This document shows, one piece after another, positions 7,859 through 17,403 of a DNA stretch of 64,000 bases (within the stretch, counting starts at the first letter, position 1; each line of letters starts with the position of its first letter). The notes beneath the pieces were generated by a model. That model was not told the DNA's origin, ran no database searches, and saw nothing but the letters and a program-made list of their open reading frames with translations. Origin of the DNA: AC-32 sp963766375 (lineage in GTDB: Bacteria > Actinomycetota > Thermoleophilia > Gaiellales > Gaiellaceae); the NCBI GenBank assembly GCA_963766375.1, contig CAVXZG010000019.1, positions 434,001 to 498,000 on the forward strand, written 5' to 3'. Made by a program: the position numbers and the translations under genes.

Positions 7859-9157
7859 CTAGGCGATCACTTCGAGCACGACCGACCGGCTCGGCGGCGG
7901 TTCGTCGGCGAATGCGTAGGCAGCCTGCAGCTCGCGCGCGGCCTCGTCGGCGTCCGCTTCGGTGGCGGCGTGGATCTCCGCGAGCGCCTCGCCCTTCGCC
8001 ACACGATCGCCCGGCTTGAGGAGGCAGACGATGCCGACGGAGTGGTCGATGGTGTCGTCTTTGGTGCGGCGCCCCGCGCCGAGGTGCAGGGCCGCCTGGC
8101 CGACGGCGACCGCGCCAAGGTCGCTCACGTAGCCGTCCCGGTCCGCCGGTAGTTCGCGGACGACGGGCGCCGTCGGGAGCGCGCTTTCGTCAGGGTCGCC
8201 ACCCTGGGCGCGAATCCAGCGCTCGTAGGCCTCCAGCGCCGAACCGTCGGCGATGGCCTGCACGGCGCGAACGCGGCCCTCTCGCTCGTCGATGCCGAGG
8301 TCGGAGACCGCGAGCAGTTGCGAGCAGGCTGCGAGGACGAGCTCGAGGAAGTCGGGCGGGCCCTCGCCTCGAACCGTCGCGATCGCCTCGCGGATCTCGA
8401 GGGCGTTCCCGACCGCACGCCCGAGCGGGCGGTTCATGTCGGTCAGCAGGCAGACCACCTCGCGGTCTGCTCGCTGCCCGAGATCGAACATCGCCTCGGC
8501 GAGCGCCCGGGCGTCCTCGATCGACTTCATGAACGCGCCGTCCCCGACCTTGGCGTCGATCACGATTGCCTCGGCTCCGCCCGCGATCTTCTTCGACATG
8601 ATGCTCGCGGCGATCAGCGAGTAGTTGTCCACGGTCGCGGTCACGTCTCGCAGCGCGTAGAGCTTCTTGTCGGAGGGCACGAGATTCGCGCTCGCTCCGA
8701 TGATCGCCATGCCGGCCTCGCGCACCTGGGTGACGAACTCCTCGGTCGAGAGCTCGACGCGAAAGCCCGGAATGGACTCGAGCTTGTCGAGCGTGCCCCC
8801 GGTATGGCCGAGCCCGCGGCCGCTCATCTTGGCGAACGGCACTCCGCAGGCGGCGATGATCGGGCCGACCGCGATCGAGGTCTTGTCCCCCACGCCGCCG
8901 GTGGAGTGCTTGTCGACGACCTTGCGGCCCAGTGCGGAGCGGAGGTCGACGGTTTCGCCGGTCGCGATCATCGCTTGCGTCATCGCATAGGTCTCGGCGC
9001 TCGTCAGGCCCCGAAAGTAGATCGCCATGCACAACGCGGCCATCTGGTAGTCCGGCACCTCGTCGCGCGCGTACCCGAGCATCAGCTCATTGAGCTCCTC
9101 GGAGGTGAGCTCACCGCCGTCGCGCTTCCGCTGGATTAGCTCCGCTGGCCTGATCAC
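7859..9157 (-). CDS. deoA: Thymidine/pyrimidine-nucleoside phosphorylase
   Basis: 432 residues, the usual length. KHSTGGVGDKTS is the phosphate-binding signature, SGRGLGHTGGTLDKLESIPGF follows, and the C-terminal glycyl-barrel-like domain includes SVGIVCLLKPGDRV. It splits thymidine, deoxyuridine or uridine into base and (deoxy)ribose-1-phosphate, which the phosphopentomutase encoded two genes upstream converts to the 5-phosphate. The GTG overlaps the methyltransferase stop (GTGA). Whether it is strictly DeoA or the broader Pdp type cannot be told here. Confidence 0.93.
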   Translation of the reverse strand: MIRPAELIQRKRDGGELTSEELNELMLGYARDEVPDYQMAALCMAIYFRGLTSAETYAMTQAMIATGETVDLRSALGRKVVDKHSTGGVGDKTSIAVGPIIAACGVPFAKMSGRGLGHTGGTLDKLESIPGFRVELSTEEFVTQVREAGMAIIGASANLVPSDKKLYALRDVTATVDNYSLIAASIMSKKIAGGAEAIVIDAKVGDGAFMKSIEDARALAEAMFDLGQRADREVVCLLTDMNRPLGRAVGNALEIREAIATVRGEGPPDFLELVLAACSQLLAVSDLGIDEREGRVRAVQAIADGSALEAYERWIRAQGGDPDESALPTAPVVRELPADRDGYVSDLGAVAVGQAALHLGAGRRTKDDTIDHSVGIVCLLKPGDRVAKGEALAEIHAATEADADEAARELQAAYAFADEPPPSRSVVLEVIA

Positions 9158-9873
9158 GCCGCCGTCTCCGCAACGAAGACGGCGTTCACGGTCCGGCAGC
9201 GGAACGGCACGTCAGGCTCGGGCAGCGGTCGTGGGGCAGCAGCGCTGAAGAAGGTCGACTCGACGTAGTCGTGGACAGACGCGACGTCCGGAAACACCAG
9301 GACAGCATCGACGTCCTGGCGCTCGACCCGCACGAAATGCCGCCGCAGAGTTTCCTCGCCGTTCTCTCGCGAGAACTGCCGCAGCGGCGGACGGAAGCCG
9401 ACAAGGTCCCACACGTCCCGCATGTGCTCCTCGCCGATCGTGGCCGCCACGAGACGGCCTCCCGGGGCAAGCACGCGCACGAACTCGGACAGCGCGAGCT
9501 CGAGATCGTCGACGTGGTACAGCATCCAGTTCGCCACCACGCACTCGAACTGACCGTCTTCGAACGGAAGCCGCTGTGCGTCTCCGACTCGCGCGTCCAC
9601 GCCCCGCTCGCGCGCCAGCTCGACCATCCGCGGCGACAGGTCGACGGCGATGAGATCGACGTCGAGCTCGGCAAGTAGGAGCTCGGCGAATTGCCCCATC
9701 CCGCAGCCGACCTCGAGCACTCGGCGCGGCGTGGGCGCAGCGACGGCCGCCAGCAGCGCAGCATCCACTGCATCCGGTCCCTCGCGGAAGCGTGCGACCG
9801 CATCGCGACGCACGGCAAGCCCCGCCTCCGTCTCGTACTGGCGGCGAACCAGGTCGGGGTCGTTCAGCTTCAT
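9154..9873 (-). CDS. Class I SAM-dependent methyltransferase
   Basis: 239 residues of the Methyltransf_11 type: motif I VLEVGCGMGQFAELL (about 58-72), acidic end of strand 2 at VDLSPRMVELA, VGDAQRLPFEDGQF (motif II) and NWMLYHVDDLELALSEFVRVLAPGGRL (post-motif). The substrate is unknown. It sits between deoB and deoA with ATGA and GTGA overlaps, so it is co-transcribed with nucleoside salvage. Whether it modifies a nucleoside or is only a passenger is open. Confidence 0.85.
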   Translation of the reverse strand: MKLNDPDLVRRQYETEAGLAVRRDAVARFREGPDAVDAALLAAVAAPTPRRVLEVGCGMGQFAELLLAELDVDLIAVDLSPRMVELARERGVDARVGDAQRLPFEDGQFECVVANWMLYHVDDLELALSEFVRVLAPGGRLVAATIGEEHMRDVWDLVGFRPPLRQFSRENGEETLRRHFVRVERQDVDAVLVFPDVASVHDYVESTFFSAAAPRPLPEPDVPFRCRTVNAVFVAETAA

Positions 9874-11040
9874 GGGTCGACGATCGGCTGCCCGGGGATG
9901 CCCCGACCGGGCGCCTTGCCGCCAAGCCAGGCGTTTACGGTGGCGCCGACGTCCGCGAACTCGCCGCCCTCGTGGATCCTGCCGGCAGCGTTGCGACCCT
10001 GAACGTAGGCCGAGCAGGAGCGCGTGCTCCCGAGAATGGTCGGTCGAGGGCGTGGTCGGGTCGCAGCCGTGATCGGAGGTGATGACCAGGAGGTCATGCT
10101 CCCGCAGCGCGTCCAGCAGATCCGGTAGCCGCCGGTCGAAATCCTGGAGGCAGCGGTGGAAGTTGACCGGATCGTTGCGGTGGCCCCAGAGCATGTCCGT
10201 CTCGACGAGGTTGGTGAAGATCAGGCCCTTGTCCACCTCTCGGAGCAGCGTCTCGGTCTGCTGGATGCCCTCCACGTTGGACTTCGTCGGGTGTGACTCG
10301 TCGATGTCGCAGCCCGCGAAGATGTCGCTGATCTTTCCCACTCCGTGCACGGGGTTTCCCGCATCGCGCACGAGCGACAGGTAGTTCGGGCGGCGCGGTT
10401 CGAGCGAGAAGTCATGCCGGTTCGGCGTCCGCTCGTAGTTGCCGGGCTCGCCCGTGAACGGCCGCGCGATCACGCGTCCCACGCCATGCTTGCCGGTCAG
10501 GATCTCGCGCGCTGCACGCGAGGCTTCGTAGAGCTCTTCGAGCGGGATCGTGTCCTCGTGCGCCGCAATCTGGAAGACCGAGTCTCCTGAGGTGTAGACG
10601 ATCCACTTGCCGGTCCTCTGGTGCTCCTCACCGAGCTCCTGGATGATCTCCGTCCCGGAGGCGGGCTTGTTGCCCAGAACGCCGCGCCCGGTCTTGTGCA
10701 TGAACGGGTCGATCACGTCATGCGGGAAGCCCTGCGGGTAGAGCGGGAACGGCGTCGCGGTCACGACTCCCATCAGCTCCCAGTGACCGGCTGTCGTGTC
10801 CTTGCCCTTCGACCGCTCGAGCAGACGGCCGGCCACCGCCGGGGCTCCCGGCTGCGGCGGGCAGCCGGCGAGCGGCTCGACGTTTCCCAGGCCAAGTGCC
10901 TCCATGTTCGGCAGGTCGAGCCCGTTGACCGCTCGCGCAACGTTGCCGAGCGTGTCCGAGCCCTCGTCGCCGTAGGCGTCGGCATCCGGAAGCGCTCCCG
11001 CGCCCACGGCGTCCAACACGATCACGCAAGCGCGCGGCAC
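9870..11040 (-). CDS. deoB: Phosphopentomutase, frameshifted near the C-terminus
   Basis: About 389 residues. N-terminal metal site VLDAVGAGALPDADAYGDEGSDTLGN, then GHWELMG, and TSDHGCDPTTPSTDHSREHALLL near the C-terminus, typical of the alkaline-phosphatase-superfamily DeoB. It interconverts (deoxy)ribose 1- and 5-phosphates. At about 10008-10012 an extra G moves the tail (YVQGRNAAGRI to IVDP, stop at 9870) into another frame; without correction the frame would run on into the methyltransferase. The GTG has TAGAAT 6 bases upstream, sharing a heptamer with the divergent small gene. Confidence 0.9.
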
Positions 11041-11045
11041 GCGGC

Positions 11046-11052
11046 TATTCTA
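11046..11052. promoter_or_regulatory. Bidirectional -10 heptamer TATTCTA between deoB and a small membrane gene
   Basis: Read on the plus strand TATTCT lies 9 bases before the ATG at 11061; on the minus strand TAGAAT lies 6 bases before the GTG at 11040. The two hexamers overlap by five bases in one TANNNTA heptamer. Both transcripts would be leaderless. Confidence 0.6.
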
Positions 11053-11060
11053 GGGCGGTC

Positions 11061-11177
11061 ATGGATGTCGCCCTCGGATTGCTCGGCCTGATCTTCTACG
11101 CCGCCTGCGTGATCGTGTTCGCGGCGGCCTGCACGTGGCTGGTCGTGAGGATCAGCCCGAGCGGCAAGAAGACCTAG
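11061..11177 (+). CDS. 38-residue single-span membrane peptide
   Basis: ATG to TAG encodes a 38-residue peptide that is almost all one hydrophobic helix (ALGLLGLIFYAACVIVFAAA) followed by a short basic tail (RISPSGKKT). Third codon positions are almost all G or C, and a promoter hexamer lies 9 bases upstream, so it is probably real. It diverges from deoB and its stop shares a CTAG tetramer with the convergent alanine dehydrogenase stop. No family is recognised; size and topology suggest a regulator or stabiliser of a membrane complex, but that is speculation. Confidence 0.55.
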   Translation: MDVALGLLGLIFYAACVIVFAAACTWLVVRISPSGKKT

Positions 11178-12298
11178 ACCGGCGAGAGCGGCAAGACGTC
11201 CTCGAGCGGGTGGTACTCGAGGCCGTGGGCGTCGGCGACCGCTTCGTACGTGATCTTCCCGTCAAGGACGTTCACGCCCCGGGCCAGCGCCGGGTCGCGT
11301 GCGACCGCCTCGGCGAGCCCGTAGTCGGCGATCTCCTCGACGTAAGGCAGCGTCACGTTGGTGAGCGCCTTGGTCGAGGTGATCGGAACGGCCCCCGGCA
11401 TATTCGCCACGCAGTAGTGAATGACCCCGTCCACGACGTAGACCGGGTCGCTGTGCGTGGTCGGACGAGATGTCTCGGCGGCGCCGCCCTGGTCGATCGC
11501 CACGTCGCAGAGCACCGACCCGTCCTTCATCGTGGCGAGCATCTCGCGGGTGATGAGCTTCGGCGCTACGGCGCCGGGGATCAGCACCGCTCCGATGACC
11601 ACGTCGGCCTCGGCGATCGACTCCTCGATCTGGAGCGTCGAGGACATGACGAGGCTGACCCGTCCCGAGAGGATCTCGTCGAGGTGGCGCATCCGGTCGA
11701 TCGAGCGCTCGAGGATGGTCACGTTGGCCCCGAGCCCGAGCGCGATCACCGCCGCGTTGTAGCCCACGATCCCGCCGCCGATCACGAGCACACGGCCGGG
11801 CGCGACCCCGGGCACTCCGCCGAGCAGGAGGCCTCTGCCGCCGAGCGGTTTCTCGAGGAAGTAGGCGCCGGCCTGCGCCGAGAGCCGCCCGGCGATCTCG
11901 CTCATCGGCGCGAGCAGCGGGAGTGCTCGGTTGTCGGTCTCGACTGTCTCGTACGCGACGCAAGCGGCTCCACTCTCCGCGAGCGCCAGGGTCAGGTCTT
12001 CGCTCGCGGCGAGATGGAGATAGGTGAACAGGACGAGGCCCTCACGCAAAAATGGGTATTCGGAGGGCAGCGGCTCCTTGACCTTGAGCAGAAGCTCGGC
12101 GTCACCCCAGACGTCCTCGACGGAGCCGACGGTGGCGCCGACGGCGCGGTAGGCGTCGTCGGGGAACGAGCTGCCCCCTCCAGCGCCGGCCTCGACGAGA
12201 ACGTCGTGACCGTGCTGCACGAGCTCGCGCGCACCGGCGGGCGTGAGCGCGACGCGGTACTCGTCGGGCTTGATCTCGTTGACGACTCCGACCTTCAT
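11174..12298 (-). CDS. ald: Alanine dehydrogenase
   Basis: 374 residues, full length. N-terminal MKVGVVNEIKPDEYRVALTP, EPLPSEYPFLREG and the Rossmann NAD site VLVIGGGIVGYNAAVIALGLGA (about 170-190) identify Ald, which reversibly deaminates L-alanine to pyruvate with NAD+. A TAGGGT hexamer is 11 bases before the ATG, slightly further than in the other leaderless starts. It stands alone, so it is probably its own transcription unit. Co-occurrence with a histidine-degradation operon fits amino acid use as a carbon and nitrogen source. Confidence 0.95.
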   Translation of the reverse strand: MKVGVVNEIKPDEYRVALTPAGARELVQHGHDVLVEAGAGGGSSFPDDAYRAVGATVGSVEDVWGDAELLLKVKEPLPSEYPFLREGLVLFTYLHLAASEDLTLALAESGAACVAYETVETDNRALPLLAPMSEIAGRLSAQAGAYFLEKPLGGRGLLLGGVPGVAPGRVLVIGGGIVGYNAAVIALGLGANVTILERSIDRMRHLDEILSGRVSLVMSSTLQIEESIAEADVVIGAVLIPGAVAPKLITREMLATMKDGSVLCDVAIDQGGAAETSRPTTHSDPVYVVDGVIHYCVANMPGAVPITSTKALTNVTLPYVEEIADYGLAEAVARDPALARGVNVLDGKITYEAVADAHGLEYHPLEDVLPLSPV

Positions 12299-12384
12299 CA
12301 GGGCGAGAAACCCTAGCTTCTCGGACGATTTGGGCGGGCCTCATCCGGCCGGTACACCCGTCACACATTCGGCACAGTGCGTTG

Positions 12385-12437
12385 CAGACACGCGCGCCCG
12401 CCCTCGATACGCTCGCCTCGGGGAGGAGGCCGGGCGA
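12385..12437 (+). repeat. Intergenic element copy 1 (CAGACA-N17-TACGCT-GGGGAGGAGG)
   Basis: In the ald to aldo-keto reductase gap. CAGACA at 12385 and TACGCT at 12408-12413 are 17 bases apart, followed by CGCCTCGGGGAGGAGG. Similar blocks occur at 20000 (plus), 29513 and 47618 (minus). A transcript from here would run antisense into the aldo-keto reductase gene; no plus-strand gene follows, so a small RNA is possible. Confidence 0.45.
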
Positions 12438-12463
12438 ACCGAACTAAGGGACCGTCGTCGGAG

Positions 12464-13240
12464 TCAGGCGTTCGCGAGCCGTTCGACCAGGCGGCGCTCG
12501 TCTGGCCCAAACCAGGGTGGCTCCCCGACGGCGGCGTTCTCACGGGCGTGCGCAGGATCACGTGTCGCCGGGATCGCGACGTCCACGCGCTCGTCCGACA
12601 GCGCCCATTTGATCAGCGCCTGGGCCCAGGTCGTGACCCCGAAGTCGCGCAGCGGCGCTAGAGCTTCCGACGGCGGTTGCCGGCGAAGAAGCGCGCCTGC
12701 CCCGAGCGGGCGCATCACGAGGACGGCGAGCCCGAGTTCCGCCGCGAGTGGCAGGATGCGCTGCTCGCAGTCGCGCTCGAAGGGGTTCAGGGGCACCTGC
12801 ACGCTTTCGAAGCGCTGCGTCCTCAGAGCACGCTCGAGCTCGCCGAACGCGCCCGGGTCGTAGTGCGTGACGCCGATCCGATCGATTCGACCCGCTTCTC
12901 GCTCTGCTTCGAGCCACGGCAGGTGCGCCTCCCACGACACGAGGTTGTGCACCTGCTCGACCTCGACGCGGCCGAACCAGCCGAGCTGCCGAGCGAACTG
13001 CGCCTGCCCATCGCCTACGGAGCGCGACCAGATCTTGGTCGCGACGATCGCCTGCTCGCGCCGACCTTCGAGCGCCGCGGAGAGCGAGCGCTCGGCCTCT
13101 CCGTACATCGGCGAGGAATCGACGAGCCTGCTGCTGGACTCGAACGCAGCCTCGACCACGCTCCGCGCCAGGTCTGCGTCTCCTCCGAAGCTCTTCCAGG
13201 TGCCGAGCCCGACGACCGGGCCTAGCCGGCGTTCCTCCAT
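12464..13240 (-). CDS. Aldo/keto reductase family protein
   Basis: 258 residues forming a TIM-barrel AKR: GLGTWKSFGG at the start, VDSSPMYGEAERSL with the catalytic Tyr, VATKIW with the Lys, GVTHYDPGAFGEL and a C-terminal AIPATRDPAHARENAA NADPH-binding region. The barrel is compact compared with the usual 280-330 residues. Substrates of such enzymes vary widely and cannot be inferred. The ATG overlaps the DUF3866 gene stop by one base (TGATG), so it belongs to the M20 peptidase-DUF3866-AKR operon. Confidence 0.85.
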   Translation of the reverse strand: MEERRLGPVVGLGTWKSFGGDADLARSVVEAAFESSSRLVDSSPMYGEAERSLSAALEGRREQAIVATKIWSRSVGDGQAQFARQLGWFGRVEVEQVHNLVSWEAHLPWLEAEREAGRIDRIGVTHYDPGAFGELERALRTQRFESVQVPLNPFERDCEQRILPLAAELGLAVLVMRPLGAGALLRRQPPSEALAPLRDFGVTTWAQALIKWALSDERVDVAIPATRDPAHARENAAVGEPPWFGPDERRLVERLANA

Positions 13241-14227
13241 CAGGGCAGAAGCCCCCGCGCCACCCTCCCCGCGGCGAAGGCCGCCGCGAAGAACCACGGT
13301 TCCAGCTCCGGCCCCCGGCCCATGTGCGAGAGCGGCAGGCCGGCGCATGCTTCATCCCACCCCTCGACGTCCACCTCCTCCCGCGGCTCGAGCCACTCCG
13401 GCGCCTCGAGGCCCTTCGGCCACGCAATCCTTACGTCACCCAGGCAGAGCTCGACCACCGCCCGGGTGTGGTGCGAGACGCCGCGGTGCCGCTCCCGCTG
13501 GTCGGCGCTCGAGACCCGGACGGCGAGCACAGGCGAGCCGCCGAGTGCGCTCGCGAAGTTGGCCGCAGCGGCCGCGGCAACGCCGCCGTGGCCGAGCCGG
13601 GAGGCGGTTCCGACGATTCCGGGCCCGACAGCGCAGACGACCGCCTGGTGGCCGGCTGGCTGCGGCCCACGCTAGCGCCGATGCCACGTTCACGCACTCG
13701 ACCTCCCCGCCGAAACACGCGCCTTGCGAGACCGTGCTCGACAGCAAGCCGCGCTGCCTCAAGGTACGGACGGTGTCCGAGAGCCCAAGCGGAAGCGCGC
13801 CGCCCTCCAGCTGGACGTACGCGACCCGTACGCCCTCGCCGAGACCGGCGCACGCGGCAGCCAGCTGGCTGTGGAGGGAGCAGCACACCACCGGCATCCC
13901 ATCCAACTCGGCGGCGAGCTCGGCGCCTTCCTCCGCGTGCAGCGCCGCGAACTGCGCCGGCGTATAGGGCAGCTTGACCACGTGCGCTCCCTGCCCGGCA
14001 GGCAGCTCGAGCCCACGCGTCAGGTTGGCGTAGAGCACGTCGAATCCGCCCGAGCCGAGCTCGAGGTCCCGTGCCTGGCTGTTCACGAGCACCTCGTCGT
14101 CGAGAGCGATCGGTCCGGTCAGCTCCGGGTATGCGACGCACGGCACGCCGTCCACCTCGAGGCGGACGAGATCGTCGTGTTGCTCCAGAATCCCGGTGAC
14201 GCGCCCTCGCCTGAGGCTAAGCGGCAT
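13240..14227 (-). CDS. DUF3866 family protein, frameshifted
   Basis: About 328 residues matching the actinobacterial DUF3866 family: VLVNSQARDLELGSGGFDVLYANLTRGL, AHVVKLPYTPAQF, and the Gly-rich VGPGIVGTASRLGHGGV followed by RVSSADQRERHRGVSHHT. The frame breaks at about 13651-13663 (an extra base, or four if AGCC was duplicated); the second half continues in a shifted frame to 13240. Function is unknown. It sits between an M20 peptidase (10-base overlap) and an aldo-keto reductase. The conserved HHT and Gly-rich loops hint at an enzyme, but no catalytic role is established. Confidence 0.75.
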
Positions 14228-15367
14228 CCTCGACCTCGCGAGCCGCCTCGATCGAGCGCGAGCGTCACCTCGACCATCTCCTCCAGGTCGGTAACCGCGA
14301 TCCGCTCTTCCGGCGTGTGGATGTCCGTCATCCCGTTCGCGAGGTTGACGCACTCGAGGCCACGTTCGTTGAAGACGTTCGCGTCGGCGCCCCCGCCGGA
14401 GAGGATGAAGCTGGGCTCACGACCGCTTCGCCGGAGAGCGGTCAACGCAAGCTGCACAGGAAGGTCGTCTTCCTTGAAGCGATACCCGCGTGTGGCGTCG
14501 CCCACCTGGATCTCGACCTGGCACTCGCCGAGCCCGGCGGCGAAGGTGATCGTGTCCACCATCTCCTGGACGATGTCGGCGAGCTTCCGCTCGTCGTGGC
14601 TTCTGGCCTCCGCGGCGAACCAGCAGTGCTCCGGAACGACGTTGCGTGCGGTCCCACCCTGGATCTCGCCCACGTTCGCCGAGGTCTCGTCGTCAAGCCG
14701 ACCCAGGCGCAGGTCTGCGATCGCTCGCGCGGCCGCCGCGATCGCCGAGCGACCCTCCTCCGGGTACATCCCGGCGTGGGCCGCTCGCCCTTGGAAGCGG
14801 ACGTCGATTCTCCGCTGGTAGGGCGCGCCGAGAATCACCTCGCCGACGGGGCCTGCATGGTCGTAGACGTAGCCGAGCCGCGCGGCCAGCCGGGTCTCGT
14901 CGAAGGCCCCTGCGCCCACGAGACCCACCTCCTCCTTGGGGGTGAAGAGCAGCTCGACACCCGCGTGCGGCCGCTCCTCCTCGATCAGCCGCGCGACCGC
15001 CTCCAGCATGGAGGCGACCGCGGACTTGTCGTCGGCGCCGAGGATCGTGCCGGCGGCGTTGCGCACGAGCCCGTCGTCTCCGACAACCGGCTCGATCGCC
15101 GCCTCGGGGAGCACGGTGTCGAGGTGGGCGCAGAAGAAGAGCGGCGCGCCCGCACCCTCGCCCCGCGGCTCGAGCCGGCAGAGGATGTTTCCCATCGTCG
15201 AGCCGATCCGGCGTTCCCGCGTCGTCCTCGTCGGCCTCGAGCCCGAGTGCTCCCAGGTAGTCGAGCACGCGGTCCGCGACCGCCCGCTCCTCGCCCGGCG
15301 GGCTCGGCAGCGCCGCCAGCTCGACGAACAGGGAGAGCGCATCGGATGCCCAGGCCGGACGAGGCAT
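14218..15367 (-). CDS. M20 family metallopeptidase (tripeptidase T-like), two frameshifts
   Basis: About 383 residues. LPSPPGEERAVADRVLDYL begins the protein; FFCAHLDTVLP and GADDKSAVASMLEAV hold metal ligands; FTPKEEVGLVGA has the catalytic Glu pair; GRAAHAGMYPEEG is the dimerisation-domain His motif. It probably releases N-terminal residues from peptides in the cytoplasm. The frame is broken at about 15207-15212 (extra base after EDDAG) and about 14248-14256 (extra base before IEAAREVEDAA and the TAG). TACGAT 6 bases before the ATG suggests a leaderless transcript, divergent from the PAS gene. Confidence 0.85.
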
Positions 15368-15403
15368 TAGGCGATCGTAGTCGCGCGCGATAAGTTGACC
15401 CTG

Positions 15404-15757
15404 ATGAGTGTCTCCGAGCCCCTCGTCCAGAGCATCCTCCTCGGCGACGCGATCGAGCACGGCCCCGTCGCGATCTTCGTTGCCGACGACGAGATGCGCT
15501 ACGTCGCGGCCAACACCTTCGCCTGCGAGTTGCTCGGCTACACGCGAGAGGAGCTACTGGGCATGCGCGTCACCGACATCGCGCGCTATCCCGAGGCACC
15601 CGACGAGTTCGGCGACATGGTCGTGGCCGGGAAGCTCGAAGGGTCGGCCACGCTGGTGCGCAAGAACGGAAGCGAGCTGACCATCCGCTACCTGGCCAGC
15701 CAGACGCAGATCGCAGGCCTCGAGTACTACGTCTCGATCGCCTGGCCCGAGCCCTAG
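15404..15757 (+). CDS. Single PAS-domain protein
   Basis: 117 residues, essentially one PAS fold (PVAIFVADDEMRYVAANTFACELLGYTREELLGMRVTDIARYPEA, then TLVRKNGSELTIRYLAS), with no attached kinase, HTH or GGDEF. Stand-alone PAS proteins may sense small ligands or redox and signal by protein contact. TAAGTT is 7 bases before the ATG at 15404. It diverges from the M20 peptidase gene, and its stop shares CTAG with the convergent pyrG stop. No cofactor-binding Cys or His is obvious. Confidence 0.75.
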   Translation: MSVSEPLVQSILLGDAIEHGPVAIFVADDEMRYVAANTFACELLGYTREELLGMRVTDIARYPEAPDEFGDMVVAGKLEGSATLVRKNGSELTIRYLASQTQIAGLEYYVSIAWPEP

Positions 15758-17403
15758 CCCGAAGCGGTGACCGCGGCGCCCGCGCGCTCGCGGGAACGCA
15801 CGAAGGCGGCGCCGACGAAGTCGCGGAAGAGCGGCGCCGGTCGCGTCGGGCGCGACTTGAACTCGGGGTGGAACTGGCTCGCCACGAACCACGGATGGTC
15901 GCGGAGCTCCACGATCTCGACGAGCCGCCCTTCCTGGAACGTTCCCGAGATCACGAGCCCGGCGTCCACGAGCTGCTGGCGGTACTGGTTGTTGACCTCG
16001 TAGCGGTGCCGGTGGCGCTCGTGGATGACGAGCTCGTTGTAGGCGGCTAGCGCCTGCGTTCCCTCTGCGAGCTCGACAGCCTGCGCGCCGAGGCGCATCG
16101 TGCCGCCGAGATCCTCGATCTCCTTCTGCTCGGGCAGCAGGTCGATCACGGGGTACGGCGTCTCCGGATCCATCTCCGTCGAGTTCGCGCCGTCGAGCCC
16201 GACGGCGTAGCGCGCGAACTCGGAGACGGCGACGTGCATCCCGAGGCAGATTCCGAGGTACGGGATCTCGCGCTCGCGGGCGACACGGCAGGCGAGGATC
16301 TTGCCCTCCCAGCCGCGCGAGCCGAACCCGCCGGGGATCAGCACCCCGTCCACGGTCTCGAGCTCGGCCTGCGCTTCCTCGAGCGACATCCCTTCGGCAT
16401 CGAACCAGCGGACGCGCACCGAGCAGCCGTGGTGGACGCCGGCGTGCTTGAGCGCCTCGTGTACCGAGAGATAGGCGTCGTGGAGCTTCACGTACTTGCC
16501 CACGAGGGCGATCTCGACCTCGCCGGCGCGCGGAGCGCGGATGCGCTCCGTCAGCTCGAGCCACTCGCCGAGGTCTGCCTCGACGGTCGGCAGTTGGAGC
16601 TTCTCGCAGACGAGCCTGTCGAACCCCTGCGCCTGGAGGGCCGAAGGAACGAGGTACAGGTCCGAGACGTCGTGATTCGCGATCACGGCGCTGGGATCGA
16701 GGTCGGCGAAGAGCGCGATCTTCTCGCGGATCTCGGCTGAGATCGGGTCGCGAGAGCGCGCCACGATGATGTCCGGGTGCACGCCGATGCGGCGCAGCTC
16801 GTTGACGGAATGCTGGGTCGGCTTGGTCTTCAACTCGCCGGCGGTCTCGATGAACGGGACGAGTGTGACGTGGACGTAGCAGACGTTTTCGGGCCCGGCC
16901 TCGCGCCGGAACTGGCGGATCGCCTCCATGAACGGCAGCGACTCGATGTCGCCGACGGTGCCGCCGATCTCGGTCACGACGACGTCGCAGTCGCTCGCGT
17001 CGGTCGCGCTCCGGATCCGCTCCTTGATCTCGTTCGTGATGTGCGGGATCACCTGCACCGTGGAGCCGAGGTACTCGCCCTTGCGCTCCTTGCGGATGAC
17101 CCGGTCCCAGATCGCCCCCGCGGTGTGGTTCGACGTGCGGGAGAGGTTCTCGTCGATGAAGCGCTCGTAGTGCCCGATGTCGAGATCGGTCTCGGCCCCG
17201 TCCTCGGTGACGTACACCTCGCCGTGCTGGAACGGGCTCATCGTGCCCGGGTCGACGTTGATGTACGGGTCGAACTTCTGCACCTGGACCTTCAGCCCGC
17301 GCGCCTTCAGCAGGCGCCCCAGCGAGGCGGCGGTGATGCCCTTGCCGAGCGATGAGACGACGCCGCCTGTGACGAAGACGTACTTCGGCGGCCGGCGCGC
17401 CAC
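15754..17403 (-). CDS. pyrG: CTP synthase
   Basis: 549 residues. The N-terminal synthase domain starts KYVFVTGGVVSSLGKGITAASLGRLL and includes KFDPYINVDPGTMSPFQHGEV; the C-terminal class I glutamine amidotransferase has PYLGICLGMHVAVSEFAR (nucleophile Cys) and FHPEF (His/Glu). It converts UTP to CTP with glutamine. The GTG overlaps the preceding gene stop by one base. The order recN-steA-mctB-pyrG matches that around Rv1696-Rv1699 in mycobacteria, with a glycosyltransferase fusion inserted before pyrG. Confidence 0.97.
   Translation of the reverse strand: MARRPPKYVFVTGGVVSSLGKGITAASLGRLLKARGLKVQVQKFDPYINVDPGTMSPFQHGEVYVTEDGAETDLDIGHYERFIDENLSRTSNHTAGAIWDRVIRKERKGEYLGSTVQVIPHITNEIKERIRSATDASDCDVVVTEIGGTVGDIESLPFMEAIRQFRREAGPENVCYVHVTLVPFIETAGELKTKPTQHSVNELRRIGVHPDIIVARSRDPISAEIREKIALFADLDPSAVIANHDVSDLYLVPSALQAQGFDRLVCEKLQLPTVEADLGEWLELTERIRAPRAGEVEIALVGKYVKLHDAYLSVHEALKHAGVHHGCSVRVRWFDAEGMSLEEAQAELETVDGVLIPGGFGSRGWEGKILACRVAREREIPYLGICLGMHVAVSEFARYAVGLDGANSTEMDPETPYPVIDLLPEQKEIEDLGGTMRLGAQAVELAEGTQALAAYNELVIHERHRHRYEVNNQYRQQLVDAGLVISGTFQEGRLVEIVELRDHPWFVASQFHPEFKSRPTRPAPLFRDFVGAAFVRSRERAGAAVTASG

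Noticed and set aside
9154..11040. A 628-codon frame that would fuse phosphopentomutase to the methyltransferase
   Set aside because: The stretch between the two (GSQRCRQDPRGRRVRG and on) is unlike any protein, while the real DeoB C-terminus (YVQGRNAAGRI to IVDP) is present in another frame and ends in an ATGA overlap with the methyltransferase start.
11135..12316. A 393-codon plus-strand frame across ald
   Set aside because: Antisense of alanine dehydrogenase; no domain signature, only mirrored codon bias.
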